A DNA stretch of 64,000 nt from Amblyornis subalaris (Eukaryota; Chordata; Aves; Passeriformes; Ptilonorhynchidae), in the NCBI GenBank assembly GCA_018881555.1, contig JACAXG010000014.1:2331331-2395330 (forward strand), written 5' to 3'. The position numbers and the translations under genes are program-made. Below the pieces are notes generated by a model. It was not told the DNA's origin, ran no database searches, and was given only the letters and a program-made list of their open reading frames with translations. This document shows, piece by piece, positions 24,063-35,585 of this stretch (position 1 is the first letter of the stretch; each line of letters starts with the position of its first letter).

Positions 24063-25282
24063 TAGAAATGTTGGATGTGCCCCTCTCCCGCAGGCTGGCA
24101 TTTGGGAAATTCAACCTGAGAGCCCTCAANCTTCCAGCAGGGACTCGCTGATGCTTTTCACTCCCCCTCCCCTCACGTCAGCTCTGCCAAACTTCCGACT
24201 TGCTGATCAGGGGAAAGGATTTTTTTTTCTTTGGCTGAATTTTATTTATTGTCCTTACATATAAAACTCATCTCTTGCATTGATGCACCTCTAATTTTGC
24301 ATAAAGACTCCAGAAGCCAGAATTTCTACAATTTCAGACTAACAGGCCTTTGTCTGTGTAATTTTTTGCTTCAGTTTGAATACAGTGAGAAGCCAAGGAG
24401 AATAATGCTTGTTAACCATCACCCTCATCAATAATTACAGTATTTTAGTCCCCATGCTGATGCTATTGATCAGGTTTGAAGAGCTTTAGTACCACATTCA
24501 GAATTTCAAGGTATCAGAGAACTACTTGAACATTCTCTCCTAGTTNTGATTTGTTGTTTGAACTCTTCTTCCCTTTCCCCATCCATATGTTGGATGCTCC
24601 TCGTTTCCTTCCAACGAGTCAAATTATTCAGGCATAAAAATTGAATACCATTATGGCTCAGCTACAAGAGTTTTACATTAGCCAAAATATGAAAAGCAGA
24701 TTTACAGCAGTTTGGATAAAGCCAGAGATTNTGAATTGTATTGACGTGCTGCGTTTGGGGAAATCTTCCTTTACCACTGTCCATTTGTGCAATGTAAACT
24801 GATTCTTTTGCTCCCCTCCCAGGAGAGCACGTTCCATTCAGGGANATACATTAAAGTGTAAATTATTCAGCGTGCTTTGCTCTGAANGCTCTGAAGTCAA
24901 ATTCAAATTTAGCAAATAAATCCCTCCTTATGTATTAAGAATGGAATAAATACGAGTGTTTTGCCAATAGAAATTATTCTTCGTCTGGATTTTCCTGTTT
25001 GTTTAGTTTTGACTTGCCCGAGGAAAGTGGGATTCTGAGTTCCCATGTCCTGTTTGGGTGTGACCCTTTACCCTGACCTTGGGAAGATTGTATTCCCATT
25101 CCTGAACAGTAGGTGTTGTTGTAAAGGACTTGTTGATGGAAGAGAATAATACACAAGATTTGTGACATGTGCTTTACAGTGGACTCAACAACACTCTCCA
25201 AAGCAAGAGGAAAGAAATCTGAAGCAGCTTTGCCTGAAGATAACTTTGTTGTCTGAATAAGTGTCCAAAAAAACNGAGTAGA
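24063..25282. other. Single-copy non-coding DNA, no gene seen
   Basis: About 1.2 kb, AT-rich, no frame above 75 codons that stands out, no repeat family recognised. Confidence 0.55.
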
Positions 25283-25374
25283 GGTGACACTCGTGATATG
25301 GTTCAGTGGGTTTGATGGTCAAAGGTTGGACTCGGTGATTNTGGAGGTTATTCCCAACCCCAATGATTCTTTGA
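25283..25374 (+). mobile_element. CR1 LINE 3' UTR fragment, old
   Basis: GGTCAAAGGTTGGACTCGGT, GATTNTGGAGG, TTATTCCCAACCCCAATG and ATTCTTTGAGAG match the last 90 bases of the older CR1 type (GATGGTTGGACTCGATGATC ... TTTTCCAACC ... ATTCTATGAT). Only the 3' tip remains. Confidence 0.9.
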
Positions 25375-28090
25375 GAGTTTCTTCTCTAAAGATCTTCAAT
25401 ATAACAGGAATTCTATGAAATCAGTGGCACCCCCAGAACNCTTCACGGCAGCACCACATCAGTGATGGATTTCTCGATAAAACTGACGGNGTTTGTAGGA
25501 GAATGTTCCACAGAGCAAGGGGTGGGATCTCCTGAGCTGCTGGCCCAGCCTGAGATGGTCACACTNTGGCTTTGGGCCTCAGCCTTCACCTGCACATTTG
25601 GAGATTTCCAAAGCAATCCTGGCCTTTGTGGAAATAGCTCAAGTTGGGAATAGATTAAGAGATAGAGAAGGTTTTTTTGGGAATCCTTGAAGACTTATGA
25701 CCAGGAGATATTTGATTTTTAGTCCCTGTGTTAACAAAGCCTCAACAGAGAGCTGTGGCCTGGGAATGGGGGTGNTTTATGTCCTGCTAAATTTAATGAA
25801 GAATTTTTGGAATTTTCACTGCACAAGTGCTTCCTTCATGGACAGAAATCCTGGGATCCCTGAGATGAGGATGGTGGAGCTGGGAGTGCTCTGCTTGTTG
25901 CAGAATTCACTGTAATGACTCTCAATTGCTTTAGCGCCTTAANTCCTTTCCCTGCTTTCCATCTCAACAAAATTTCCTGCCCTTGAGTTTGAAAAATTGG
26001 TATTTTTCTGTGTAGAATGAACTTCCTGTGCAGAGAAGAGGTGACAACTCTGACTCATGGGGTGCCTGTGTTAAACACATTGTTTGNCGTATTTACCTTC
26101 ATTTACTGGAGCCTTTTACTGTCAGTTTTTATCCTTCTCCGACCTTCTTGCAGTTTATGCAGAGTTTCAAAGCTAATAATATCTGCTAGAAATCATGTGC
26201 TGTGCTACAAATCGCTCCAGAACAGGTCTGAATTCAGCTGGAAAATTGAGGAAACTCTTGTTAACTTTATGCAACCTGTTAACTGTCTCCTTAAAAGAGA
26301 AAAAAATACGTTGGTTTGATAGGAAAAACTTTGCACAGTGTTTCACGTCCCTTCCAGGACAAGAGGTAAGAACTTGTTCTACTTTGCAAGAGTGTAATTC
26401 CATNGTAATCCATGGATTTTCAGTCAGTTAAATCAATCTAAATTTCCAGGTGTGTGGAAAAGTCTGATGGTGTCCCAATAGAGTCATTAGAAGGAAATTT
26501 GGGGTAGGATTGGAGTATTTACTACCTTTTGTCTGCAGCAAAAATGACTTGAGATAAACACATGGGGTTTGATTCCATGTGCCCATTTTGTGTGGAATGG
26601 GTTTTATTCCCTTTACCACCGGTGGTAAATCTGCTGGATATTCAGGATATGATTCTGCACTTCTTGTCATTGTCATGCAGAGCCTACCTGCAAGGGTGTG
26701 TTCCTGGAGGAAACAGAACCTTAAAGTCTGTCTCTCTCTCTCCTCGTAAATGTTCCTTTTTCGGCCCCAGATTTAGTGGTGTTTTTCTTCCTGTGCTTTA
26801 TCCATTTATTTACATGAAGCTCTCAGCTCCTTTCTCAGTCAAAGAGGTTTTCAGACGAGATTTCCCTGAGCTGCTGTTTCTCTCTCTGCATCACTTTCCT
26901 ACTGATTAGTTCTTTTTTCACCCCTCTAAACCCANGTTCAACCAATTCTCTGTTTCCCAGGAAATACCCTCTCAGAACAAATCGGGATCCGAACCATGAC
27001 TCCCGGGCTTTTCCCTTGGAAGAGCCAGAAGCAGAGTTTATCCCCTGGCCTTTTGTAAAGATTTACATTTCTCTGTCAGACTGAGCAAATCCTGCAAATG
27101 TGAACGGTGTTCCCCTGGCTGTGCTTCCACCCTGCCTGATGGAGCACTGGGGAGACCTGGCCCGACCCATTCCAAGGCTCCTGGCAAAGGGATCCTGGGA
27201 ATCCAACTCCAATTGCGGCTGGGGACACCCAGGATCTCTCTGGTTGTAAGTTGCACCACCTCATCCTCCTGGGGCTGAGACAGTGAATTCTCTTNGTGAA
27301 TTATCAAAAATTTCATTCTTTTTTTTTTTTTCTGCAAAGATGACTTGAGGAGCTTGGATAATTTAATCAGGAATATCTGTTCTAGATTTTATAGGGTAGG
27401 AGCAAAACTTCCTTTAGTTGTACAAAGCCATTCAAGAAAATCCACAGAATTGCTGCGATTTTCCATTGATTGCACNGGAATTTTTCTCAGGGGAGAGATG
27501 AATTTCTTCTTCTTTCTGGCTTAATTCATGGTGTGATTAGAGATTTTAGGGAAGTGTCACTTTGGGAATCTCTACCTCACCAATCATCTCCACAGTTTTT
27601 GGGTATATCCTGGTATTTTATGTAACACCTTTGTCGTATTGTGCTCCAAACTCAGGGAGAGAAGTTGGAAACGAAGAAGTTTTGAAACCAGGGATCACTT
27701 TCCAAGTGTATCCAATTCTGTTAAAGNGTTTGACTGAAATAAAATATTTTGACATTCCAACATTTCATTCAACTTCCTCCAAATGCTCTGTATTCAGGGA
27801 AAAACCTCAACCCACTCGAGTTCTGGTGATAACTTGGAGCTCTGGATTGCTCTGTTGGGTGTCTGAAAATCCCCCTTTGGTGCGTGGGTGATCCCANACT
27901 TCATTCCTTGCTTTTTCGTGGAGCCGTTGTGAGGTTCTGCCTCAGGAGTGGAAACAGCCAGGAGGTTGTAGGGTGCCCAAGTGGTTCCAGAGGGCTCAAG
28001 CAGGAGATGGAAATAGAGCTCAGATGGGAAACTGAGGCACTTTCATGCTGGATATAAAAAACATGCTGGCTTTAATCTGATAACCAACCC
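25375..28090. other. Single-copy non-coding DNA, no gene seen
   Basis: About 2.7 kb. The longest frames are 115 codons at 26562-26909 (+) and 109 codons at 27562-27891 (+), with no recognisable domain and no convincing splice sites. A T13 run lies at 27319-27331. Confidence 0.5.
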
Positions 28091-28393
28091 CAGAATGGTT
28101 TGGGTTGGAAGGGATGATCCCGTTTAGAGATGATCCCATTCCACCCTGTGCCATGGGCAGGGACACCTTCCACNATCCCAGGGTGATCCAAGCCCCATCC
28201 AACCTGGCCTTGGACACTTCCAGGGATGGGGCAGCCACAGCTTCTCTGGGCANCCTGTGCCAGGGCCTCCCCACCCTCCCAGGGAACAATTCCTTCCCAA
28301 AATCCCATCTACTCGTGCCCTCTGTCAGTGTGAAGCCATTCCCTGTGTCCTGGCACTCCATCCCTTGTCCCAAGTTTCCCTGCTCACACTCCA
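28091..28393 (-). mobile_element. CR1 LINE fragment, ORF2 tail plus 3' UTR
   Basis: The minus strand encodes RWDFGKELFPGRVGRPWHR and EAVAAPSLEVSKARLDGAWI. The 3' UTR lies at lower coordinates with GTGCCATGGGCAGGGACACC and CAGAATGGTTTGGGTTGG (plus-strand text). A small internal change, a repeated GATGATCCC around 28113-28136, is specific to this copy. Truncated at its 5' end near 28393. Confidence 0.96.
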
Positions 28394-29951
28394 AACTCCA
28401 CTGGCATTTCTTTATCTGTGCTCAGTGCTCTGGCTTTCCATGGGAGCTGCATGGGAGAGATTATTGCTGTCCTGAGGCTGGGAATGCCAGCAATGCTTCC
28501 TCCTGAATGCTCCCATTAAAACCAGCTCCGTTCCCTTTGTTCCCCTCTGCTGGCAGTGGCTGTGTCACCTCTGTCCGGTGCTGTTCCTCCTGTTCCTTGG
28601 GACACATTGATGCCTTGTAATTTTAATTTTAATTTTTTCGGTGCTTTCTGTTTTTCAAGAGGCAAGTTTGTGCTGGCAGGGAGGTGGGGAGCTGAGGGTT
28701 AACCATGGTCCTTCCCAGAAGAGTGAAAAGATTCCAGCATTATCACTTCCAGTTGGAGCAAAGCATTCCCTGAGCATTCTGGGGACAACGAGGAAAGGTG
28801 TTGATGGGAAATAANGTGGGAGATGTTCAGTGCATTAATAAACAAGGGATGAGGGGATGCAGCTGCTCAGGGATCTAAATCAAAAGAGANGGAGACGAGT
28901 GGGACAGCCCAGGACACCAATTTATCCAGTGGCTGTCNCTGGATGTGTCCACACCAGGTATTTACGGTTGGGATTGTCCCCCAGCAGCAGAGCTCGATGG
29001 GGGTGAGAATTACTGCTTCCAGGGGAAAAACTGCCATCCAGGAGTGTGAAAAATCGCTCTGTGGGATTAAGGACAGCCCAGCAGCTTTTATCTGCCTTTA
29101 GTGTTAGTGCTGGAGAGAGGCTTTTTTCTTCCTTTGTTTAATCCTTACCGGCGAGTTGGAGCCAGCAATGGCCTTTGGATGTGTTTGCTGTGGTGTTCTG
29201 GGATTGCTTTTGGGGTTTATCTTGNTTACTGCACATCCCCAGAGTCCTTTTAGTGTCTTGTTGCTTCCAGTCCTGCCTCTGTTGTGGGTTGGGGAGTTCC
29301 TTTCTATCCCTTTCCCGACATTATTGCTCTGTCTTTATAAAACATGAGCAAGGAGAGGAATTTCAGGGACAACGCAGCTTTACCACCCTGCTGTCCCCAT
29401 CCCCAGAACTGCTGCCCTGCAGGGAAAAANTTTGCCTTATTTTGGGATGGTTTGCTCAGCTAAGGGAAGGAAACCCTCGGACTTGGATCCAGTTCCCTCT
29501 TTCCTTACAGATTTCGCTTTTCATTTCCAGCTGAACATCTGGGCTGNGCCAAGGAAAGTAAGACACAAACTCCTCTGGGGAGCTTGGCCTGAGCATGACA
29601 TTCCNCAGCTCCCTCGTCTTTCCACAGAAATTGCATTGCCTCACTCCAAAGGGTGGTGTGGGAATAAACACATGGAGAGATTNGGGATGCTGGGATGCTG
29701 CAGTGCAGGAGAACAGAATTGGCCTTTAGGTGTTTGTCTCAGTTTGTGTCTTGTAAGAGGTGCCTGATAATGAGGAATTCCCACCATTCTTTCCTTTGAG
29801 AATAGGAATTTTTTCCCTTTTCCATGTCTTTCCTCTTACTTTCCCATTGTCACTTATTAATTGCCCATTTCCCCGTGCCTTGTTGAATCTACTGGGGAAT
29901 TCTTTGGTTTTTTTCTCCTCTTTACTGACCAATAAATTGTTTATTGGGTGA
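28394..29951. other. Single-copy non-coding DNA, no gene seen
   Basis: About 1.6 kb. A 119-codon frame at 29175-29534 (+) and a 111-codon frame at 29432-29767 (+) overlap each other in different frames and show no domain. No repeat family recognised. Confidence 0.5.
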
Positions 29952-29998
29952 TTTGATCAATGTCCACTCTTTGATCAACGTCGATTCTTTGACCATTC
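29952..29998. repeat. 18-bp tandem repeat, about 2.6 copies
   Basis: TTTGATCAATGTCCACTC (29952-29969), TTTGATCAACGTCGATTC (29970-29987), then a partial TTTGACCATTC (29988-29998). Units 1 and 2 differ at three positions. Each full unit carries a TGATCA palindrome. Confidence 0.93.
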
Positions 29999-32689
29999 AG
30001 TATCTTATTGCATTCAAGGACATTTAAATTACATTCAGCAAGATCTGCATGCTGAGCTTCAGACTCCTATCACAGTTTGTTTTTCTGATCCTATCAACTC
30101 CTTGGATACTCCAGCTGGACTCTTCTCCTATNACAATCATTTCTGATCTCTCTTGGTCGTTGCTCTCTCTGAGCAAAATATTTTCAAAATGCTCCAGCTG
30201 GACTGAGATTTTTTCCCCATGAGAGGCTGAGTTTGGTGAGAAGATTCACTTGGTAGAGAGGAAGTTGATCGCAGTGGGGAGAGGACAGGAGAGCTCAAAC
30301 TGGAGTAAATCTACAGCNTAAATCCGGTTTAATTCTGGAGGAGTTGAGGAGGCAGATGAAACTAAACATATAAGAAAAATAATAATAAAATAAGAAATGC
30401 AGCCAATGTTTGGTTATAATTATAACCCAATCCTAAGGTTTCTGCTCTTTGCCATCATAGGCGATGCTGCTGTGGCCACCACACAACACAGAATCCCAAC
30501 TGGTGTTCCCTCTCCCAAGCCTGGTGCACTCATTCCCAGGAGCAGGAAAGCAGCAGGTTGCTGCTCCAGAGGCTGTGGCTTCTGTTTCAGCCCCTCAATA
30601 AATAAAGGAGACACCCTGAGTTTATCACAGTCTCACTCTTTTGGTAATTATTGATTTTGGAACTGCAGACAACTTCAACAAGAGTTACTAATTTTTTACT
30701 TTTTTTTTTTCTTCAGCTTCTGCAGCTTTAAAACCTCTCCATTTTGCTATAAACTCAGTTTTTTAGAAGATATAATTTTAATTACTGTTGATAAGGGAGA
30801 AATCCTCAGGCTCAGTACTAAAACCTAATTCCTTTTTTAGTGAAAAACCTGATTATTTATGGCCAGCTCAGATCACCTGCAGATTTTGGGGGCAGCTGAC
30901 CCCAACCAGCCCAGCCCAGGGTCCCCAGTCCTGCTCCAGGAATTCTGCAGGAAAAGGAGATGATTTTCCTTGTAAAACCCAGTGGGTGAAGGAGGTTTAG
31001 TCTGGACCATCTCCACATATTTTATGCATTTGGAGAGTCAGGAGTGTCTGAATTTTATTTTCTCCAAATATACGACAACCCTTGCCAAATATTGTTTGTG
31101 TGTTTCCTGCTGTTCCTGCTTCGATATTGCCTCNTCTGTGAGTGGGACCTTGTGTTTCTTTCTGCTTCGTTCATTGCTGTGGGCAGTGAGATTGATGCAT
31201 TTTTGTGTCTGTATTTCTTATTTTCCATTCGCTTTGGTGGACGCAGCAAAGTCTGGCATGATTTACTGTAAGATCTGTAAAATAATAGGAATTTATTGTT
31301 AGTGGAGGTTTAATAGCAATTCGGTGTTTGATAGGTGATGAATAAAGGGACAATCTCACAATTCTCATAATCAAATTAATGAAATTAGGCAACTGGAGTT
31401 TATTCATAAGGATAAGGATGTTGACCTGTTAATAATGTGTGTCCGTGGGATATTTTAGGGAATGTCAAGGTGTCTGGTTCTGAGGGAATTCATGCACAGT
31501 CCTTTAGAAAGACAGAAGTCTGATGAATGTTCCTTTTTAAACTATTTTTTCTTTCAAAAACCGCACAGATTAATTTGTAATGCAGAAGTGATCAAAACCA
31601 AGTTCCGTTTTCTGATTTCCTGTGTGGTTAAAACAACTTGGCTTTAAATTTTCACCTTTGTTTCAGTCTTTACCCTTATCTTCTCCTCTGCTGATCTTCC
31701 TCCTCTCTCTCTCAAGCCTTTATCGTTGGTGGAATTCCTTATCTCTTCACCCTCCTATCTCTGCTGACTTCTCTGAGGAGAAAATGTTGATCCAGCATTT
31801 ATACCCCTTGCTTCCATAATAATTTGCTCCATCTGGGGCTCCTCTCTGGCTTCCCAAGGCTGGCTTTAACATCCAGCTCCTTTGGAAAAGCATTCATAAC
31901 TTCCACTGTACCTCAGTTCAGGACTCATCCAGGCTTTGAAATATTTGAACACCATGGAACACAATCCACTGCTGGAACACCAATGACGGCACAATCCAGA
32001 ACATTTTATTATTCAAGGAATTATGCTCGAAATTAAGGGTTTAGTGGCAAAAGGAGCCAGACTGCAGAGGCAGGAGTTCCAGGTGGTTTTACCCTGTTAT
32101 TCTGAGGAGTCCTGGAGGGCAGATGTGCCTTCCAAGAATTTGCCTTGTTATCCACCTGAAAACCTGGAGTGGTGACGTGCCAGCAGGTGGCTGGAGGCAG
32201 AGGGAAAGCACTAAGCACCTGGAAAAGGCCTCAGAAGAGCTGTTATTCCACCAGGGAATATCAGGGCTTGGGAGGTGTTCCTGCATGGATAAATAATACT
32301 GGGAAGGAACAGAGATCCTGGAGGGATCACAACACGAGTTTGATTGAGGAGACACAGAACATTCAGCCTTGTTGATGGCACTCACATCCTTCTCACCTTC
32401 TTCAAATTTAATCTTTGGATATATTTTCATTTACTTTTTGCCATCTTTGTTAGTTCAATTTTGGATTTTAATTGGGTATTCCCTAATTAAATATTTTTGA
32501 GGTTATCTATAGCTGCATTTCGTTTACCAGGAGGAAGTTGAGCATTGAGCACTGAGAGCCTTTTACCATCTTGACCTTCATTTCTTGTATATTCAGAGTA
32601 TCATTTGTGGTTTAATGAGTTATTTCAGCCACACGAGGGTTCAGTTCAGCGCTCCCAGCACTTAAAGTGGGGACACAAAAAGGAGGGAG
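29999..32689. other. Single-copy non-coding DNA, no gene seen
   Basis: About 2.7 kb. Frames up to 113 codons (32089-32430 minus) without domains. AT-rich stretches lie near 30345-30425 and 31260-31420. No repeat family recognised. Confidence 0.5.
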
Positions 32690-32992
32690 AGTGACTCTTG
32701 GCACAGGGAGATGGTGATAGAAAAAGGAGGAAAGCTTTTAAATGGAAAGAGGAGAGATTTAGGTGGGATATTGGGAAGAAATTCCTCCCTGTGATGGTAG
32801 GCAGGCCCTGGAACAGGGTGCCCAGAGAAGCTGTGGCTGCCCCATCCCTGGAAGTGTCCAAGGACAGGTTGGATGGGGCTTGGATAACCCTGGGATAGTG
32901 GAAGGTGTCCCTGCCCATGGCACGGAGTGGAATGGGATGGGCTTTAAAGTCCCTTCCAACCCAAACCATTCTGTGATTCCATAATTCTAAGT
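32690..32992 (+). mobile_element. CR1 LINE fragment, ORF2 tail and intact 3' terminal repeats
   Basis: The plus-strand frame is open over ERFRWDIGKKFLPVMVGRPW and REAVAAPSLEVSKDRLDGAW, ending at a stop right after the tail as in the parent family. The UTR includes AGTGGAAGGTGTCCCTGCCC and TTTAAAGTCCCTTCCAACCC. The 3' end ATTCTGTGATTCCATAATTC consists of the typical short terminal repeats. With no break in the frame, this is one of the best-preserved and likely youngest copies here. Confidence 0.97.
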
Positions 32993-33131
32993 AAGGGCCT
33001 GGATCTAGCAAAAATATCTCTGTTTTTCCTCTCTATTTTTCTTTATCTGACACATTTTTAAAAGCCAGGGCAGGTAAAGTTATACACACTTTTAGTAATG
33101 GGTTTTTTGACAGTTTTTAAAATGCTTTGCT

Positions 33132-33146
33132 AAAAAAAAAAAAAAA
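33132..33146. repeat. Poly(A) tract, 15 bases
   Basis: Uninterrupted A15. No retrocopy body recognised upstream. Confidence 0.9.
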
Positions 33147-33317
33147 TTTAAAACCCCCAGGAGGGTTANAGCAGGATAATGCCAGGGATTTACCCATGTA
33201 ATTTGGCTTTCTGGGTTCAAATTAACTGTTCAGAAATGTCACAAGACAGTCANAAGTGAAAAGCAGTTCTGTTCCAATTAGACAGAATTTGCTCCTGGTT
33301 GTTATATTTTAGGTTAT

Positions 33318-33336
33318 AAAAAAAAAAAAAAAAAAA
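33318..33336. repeat. Poly(A) tract, 19 bases
   Basis: Uninterrupted A19 after TTTTAGGTTAT. No recognisable retrocopy upstream, so it is treated as a homopolymer. Confidence 0.9.
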
Positions 33337-35485
33337 GAGACATTTAAATCACTTATTTTAAGACACAAGAATTTTACAGTAAGAAAAATGAGTCTTTCAA
33401 AATCNTTCGTGACACTTTCCACCTGAAGGAAATGAAAGGGAGCACAAACTTCTTCCTCCTGGAAAGTTTAGAAGTATCACTTTTTAACTTGATTTTGTCT
33501 TCATGGGAAACTGTATTGACCGGTTCAAGCCNAGGAATTGGAAGGAATTCTGGGATCTCCATCCTGGCCTATTTTTATCCCCTGCTAAGTTTATTTATAG
33601 CTGCAGTTGAATTTTGCTGTTGTGGATCTGTAGCCTTTTATCATCATTATTTCAAGGGTTGAAAATCCATAAGCTGTAGGACAATGAAATCTATAAAAAA
33701 AGGAGGAAATGCAGGGATTTCCAGTGATTTCCAAATTATTTTCCAGTGCAACAGAGAGTAATAAATGGGATGAGTAGGGAGTTACTCATAGGTGCATCTG
33801 CCATAGTTTTTAGTGTTTGTTATTAACATTTGGCCTCTTTGTATTCTGTTGGGATTTGTGGGTCCAACCAGGCCTTGAAATATGTCTATAAAAAGATACT
33901 TGTGCTCTTGGCTTCCTCATTTGTCNTCTTTCCTGTCCAGTATTAAACATTAAAATAGCTAAACCAATCCTGCAGATTCACACATCCATTCTGTATTTTC
34001 TCGAGTCACACCCAAANCTCTGGAGCTGGAGGAACGATGTATTTCCACGGATTAATCTGATAATCCAACAATCTCTGCTGCAAAACATGAGAGGAATTAG
34101 CAACTGAGAACTGAAGAGTGGTAGCATGAAAGGTCTGCTCTCCACGGGTTGTAAAAAAAGTCCTTAAAAATGCGCCAGAGGAATTCCTGCAATTCCATAA
34201 AACCCCGGGGAATTCATTGCTCCTGCACCAGAGATTGCAAAACTGGGGCACTCAGAAAATTAGGTGAAAATGTTTAGTCAAATAGTCATGGATACTCCTC
34301 TGTTCCTTAGACATGATGTTAAATAATTTTAAAAATGTATTCACAGGGGGAAAAAAAAAAAGTGTTTAATAATGGTGCTATTTCCCGATTTTAATGAGGT
34401 TCCTCGGGGGCACAGCAATGCCTGGTGGTTTATCCCATTATCTCGTTAGACCTGGCCTTATATCAGCAGCAATTTGGATTAAACCAACGAGCTCCCCGAA
34501 TNGAGAGACCTGGCTCCAGCAAATGCTGAATTAAAAAAGCCTTCTTGACATGGGTTATTTTTCCTGGCTTGGGTAAAAATTAGCTGCAATTAAGCAAATG
34601 GAGCTCCTGCAGAACTCCAAATTTGGGGATTTGTGTGATTTATATCTTTACACTAATGAAGAATTCGGGAGGTTTCTTTCAGGTGCTGTCGAAAAGAAGG
34701 TGAGATCACAACAAATCAGAATATAGTACTCATTATATCCTCTCTGCAAAGCATTTGCTGCAACGTGACAGGGTCCTGAGCAACTTTGTGGTGTTCTCGT
34801 GGTTGAAAAGATCAATAAAATCCCAAGGAAATGAAATAATGCTTGTCACTCACCTGCCACGTCCTTGTCTTGCTTCCAACATTGCTGCTCTATTCTGGAC
34901 CTCATATCCCTCCCCTCTGGATGGAGTGCTGGCCTCTGGAAATTGCACCCTGTGTTGGGATGCAGAGGTCAAGCGGGAATCCTTTGGCTGACTGGCCAAA
35001 GGAAATTTCTTTCCAAGAGGCCCCTCCTGAAAGTCCCTTGGGATGGAGGAGCTGTTCGCCTGCTGGGGCTGATGCTGGGCAGTGCTTCATCCACTAGAAC
35101 ATGGTTGGGGTCGCTTTTTCCTTTCCACAGAGGGAATTTTTGTCTTTCCACAGCTGAGAGTGTGAAAAGTCTCCTGGCTTTTCATTCTTGAATAAAATGC
35201 TGCGATGTGCCAGCACCAGCAGCGAATACANAGACAAAACACCTTTACCCCTTGAGCTTGTTTTATCAGCTCCATTGATTTCCTGACAGAACATCCCCAA
35301 GATCTCTGTGTCCCAGGAGGCTTTTCCCACGTGCCCCACTGGAGCAGATCCCTCCATCCCGGAGCCTGGGAGGGCTGAATCCTGATTTCAGGCACTCCGT
35401 GGGGAAGGCAGCTTGGTGTGCAGCACTCTGTGTGTGTTCACGGGGAGAACACTTGGAAATGGGGCTGTTCTTGCCNTTTCCAAGN

Positions 35486-35585
35486 GGCTTGGAGCAACCT
35501 GGGATAGTGGAAGGGATCCCTGCCTGTGGCAGAGAGTTGGAAAAGATGAACTTGAAGATCCTTTCCAAACCCAAACCACTCTCTG
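35486..35585 (+). mobile_element. CR1 LINE 3' UTR fragment
   Basis: GGCTTGGAGCAACCTGGGAT, AGTGGAAGGGATCCCTGCC, TGTGGCAGAGAG, TTGAAGATCC and AACCCAAACCACTCTCTGG match the songbird-type CR1 3' UTR. The ORF2 tail is absent, so the copy is heavily 5'-truncated. The final ATTCTGTG repeat has decayed to ACTCTCTGG. Confidence 0.93.

Larger units (their letters stand above)
32993..35485. other. Single-copy DNA; conserved-element look at 34380-34690
   Basis: No supported gene. The first part holds A runs (listed separately). From 34380 to 34690 the sequence has TTAATGAGG, CTCGTTAGACC, AACGAGCTCCCCGAAT, ATTAGCTGCAATTAAGC and CACTAATGAAGAATTCGG, a mix of homeodomain-like words and retained CpGs that resembles conserved non-coding DNA. 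Frames of 84-108 codons around 34843-35395 overlap on both strands and are not convincing. Confidence 0.45.

Noticed and set aside
28105..28506. Antisense frames in CR1 copies that repeatedly read like APSNLALDTSRDGAATASLG
   Set aside because: The same frame recurs at 16571, 28105, 32646, 50149 and 56157 because it is the opposite strand of the CR1 ORF2 tail, not a gene family.
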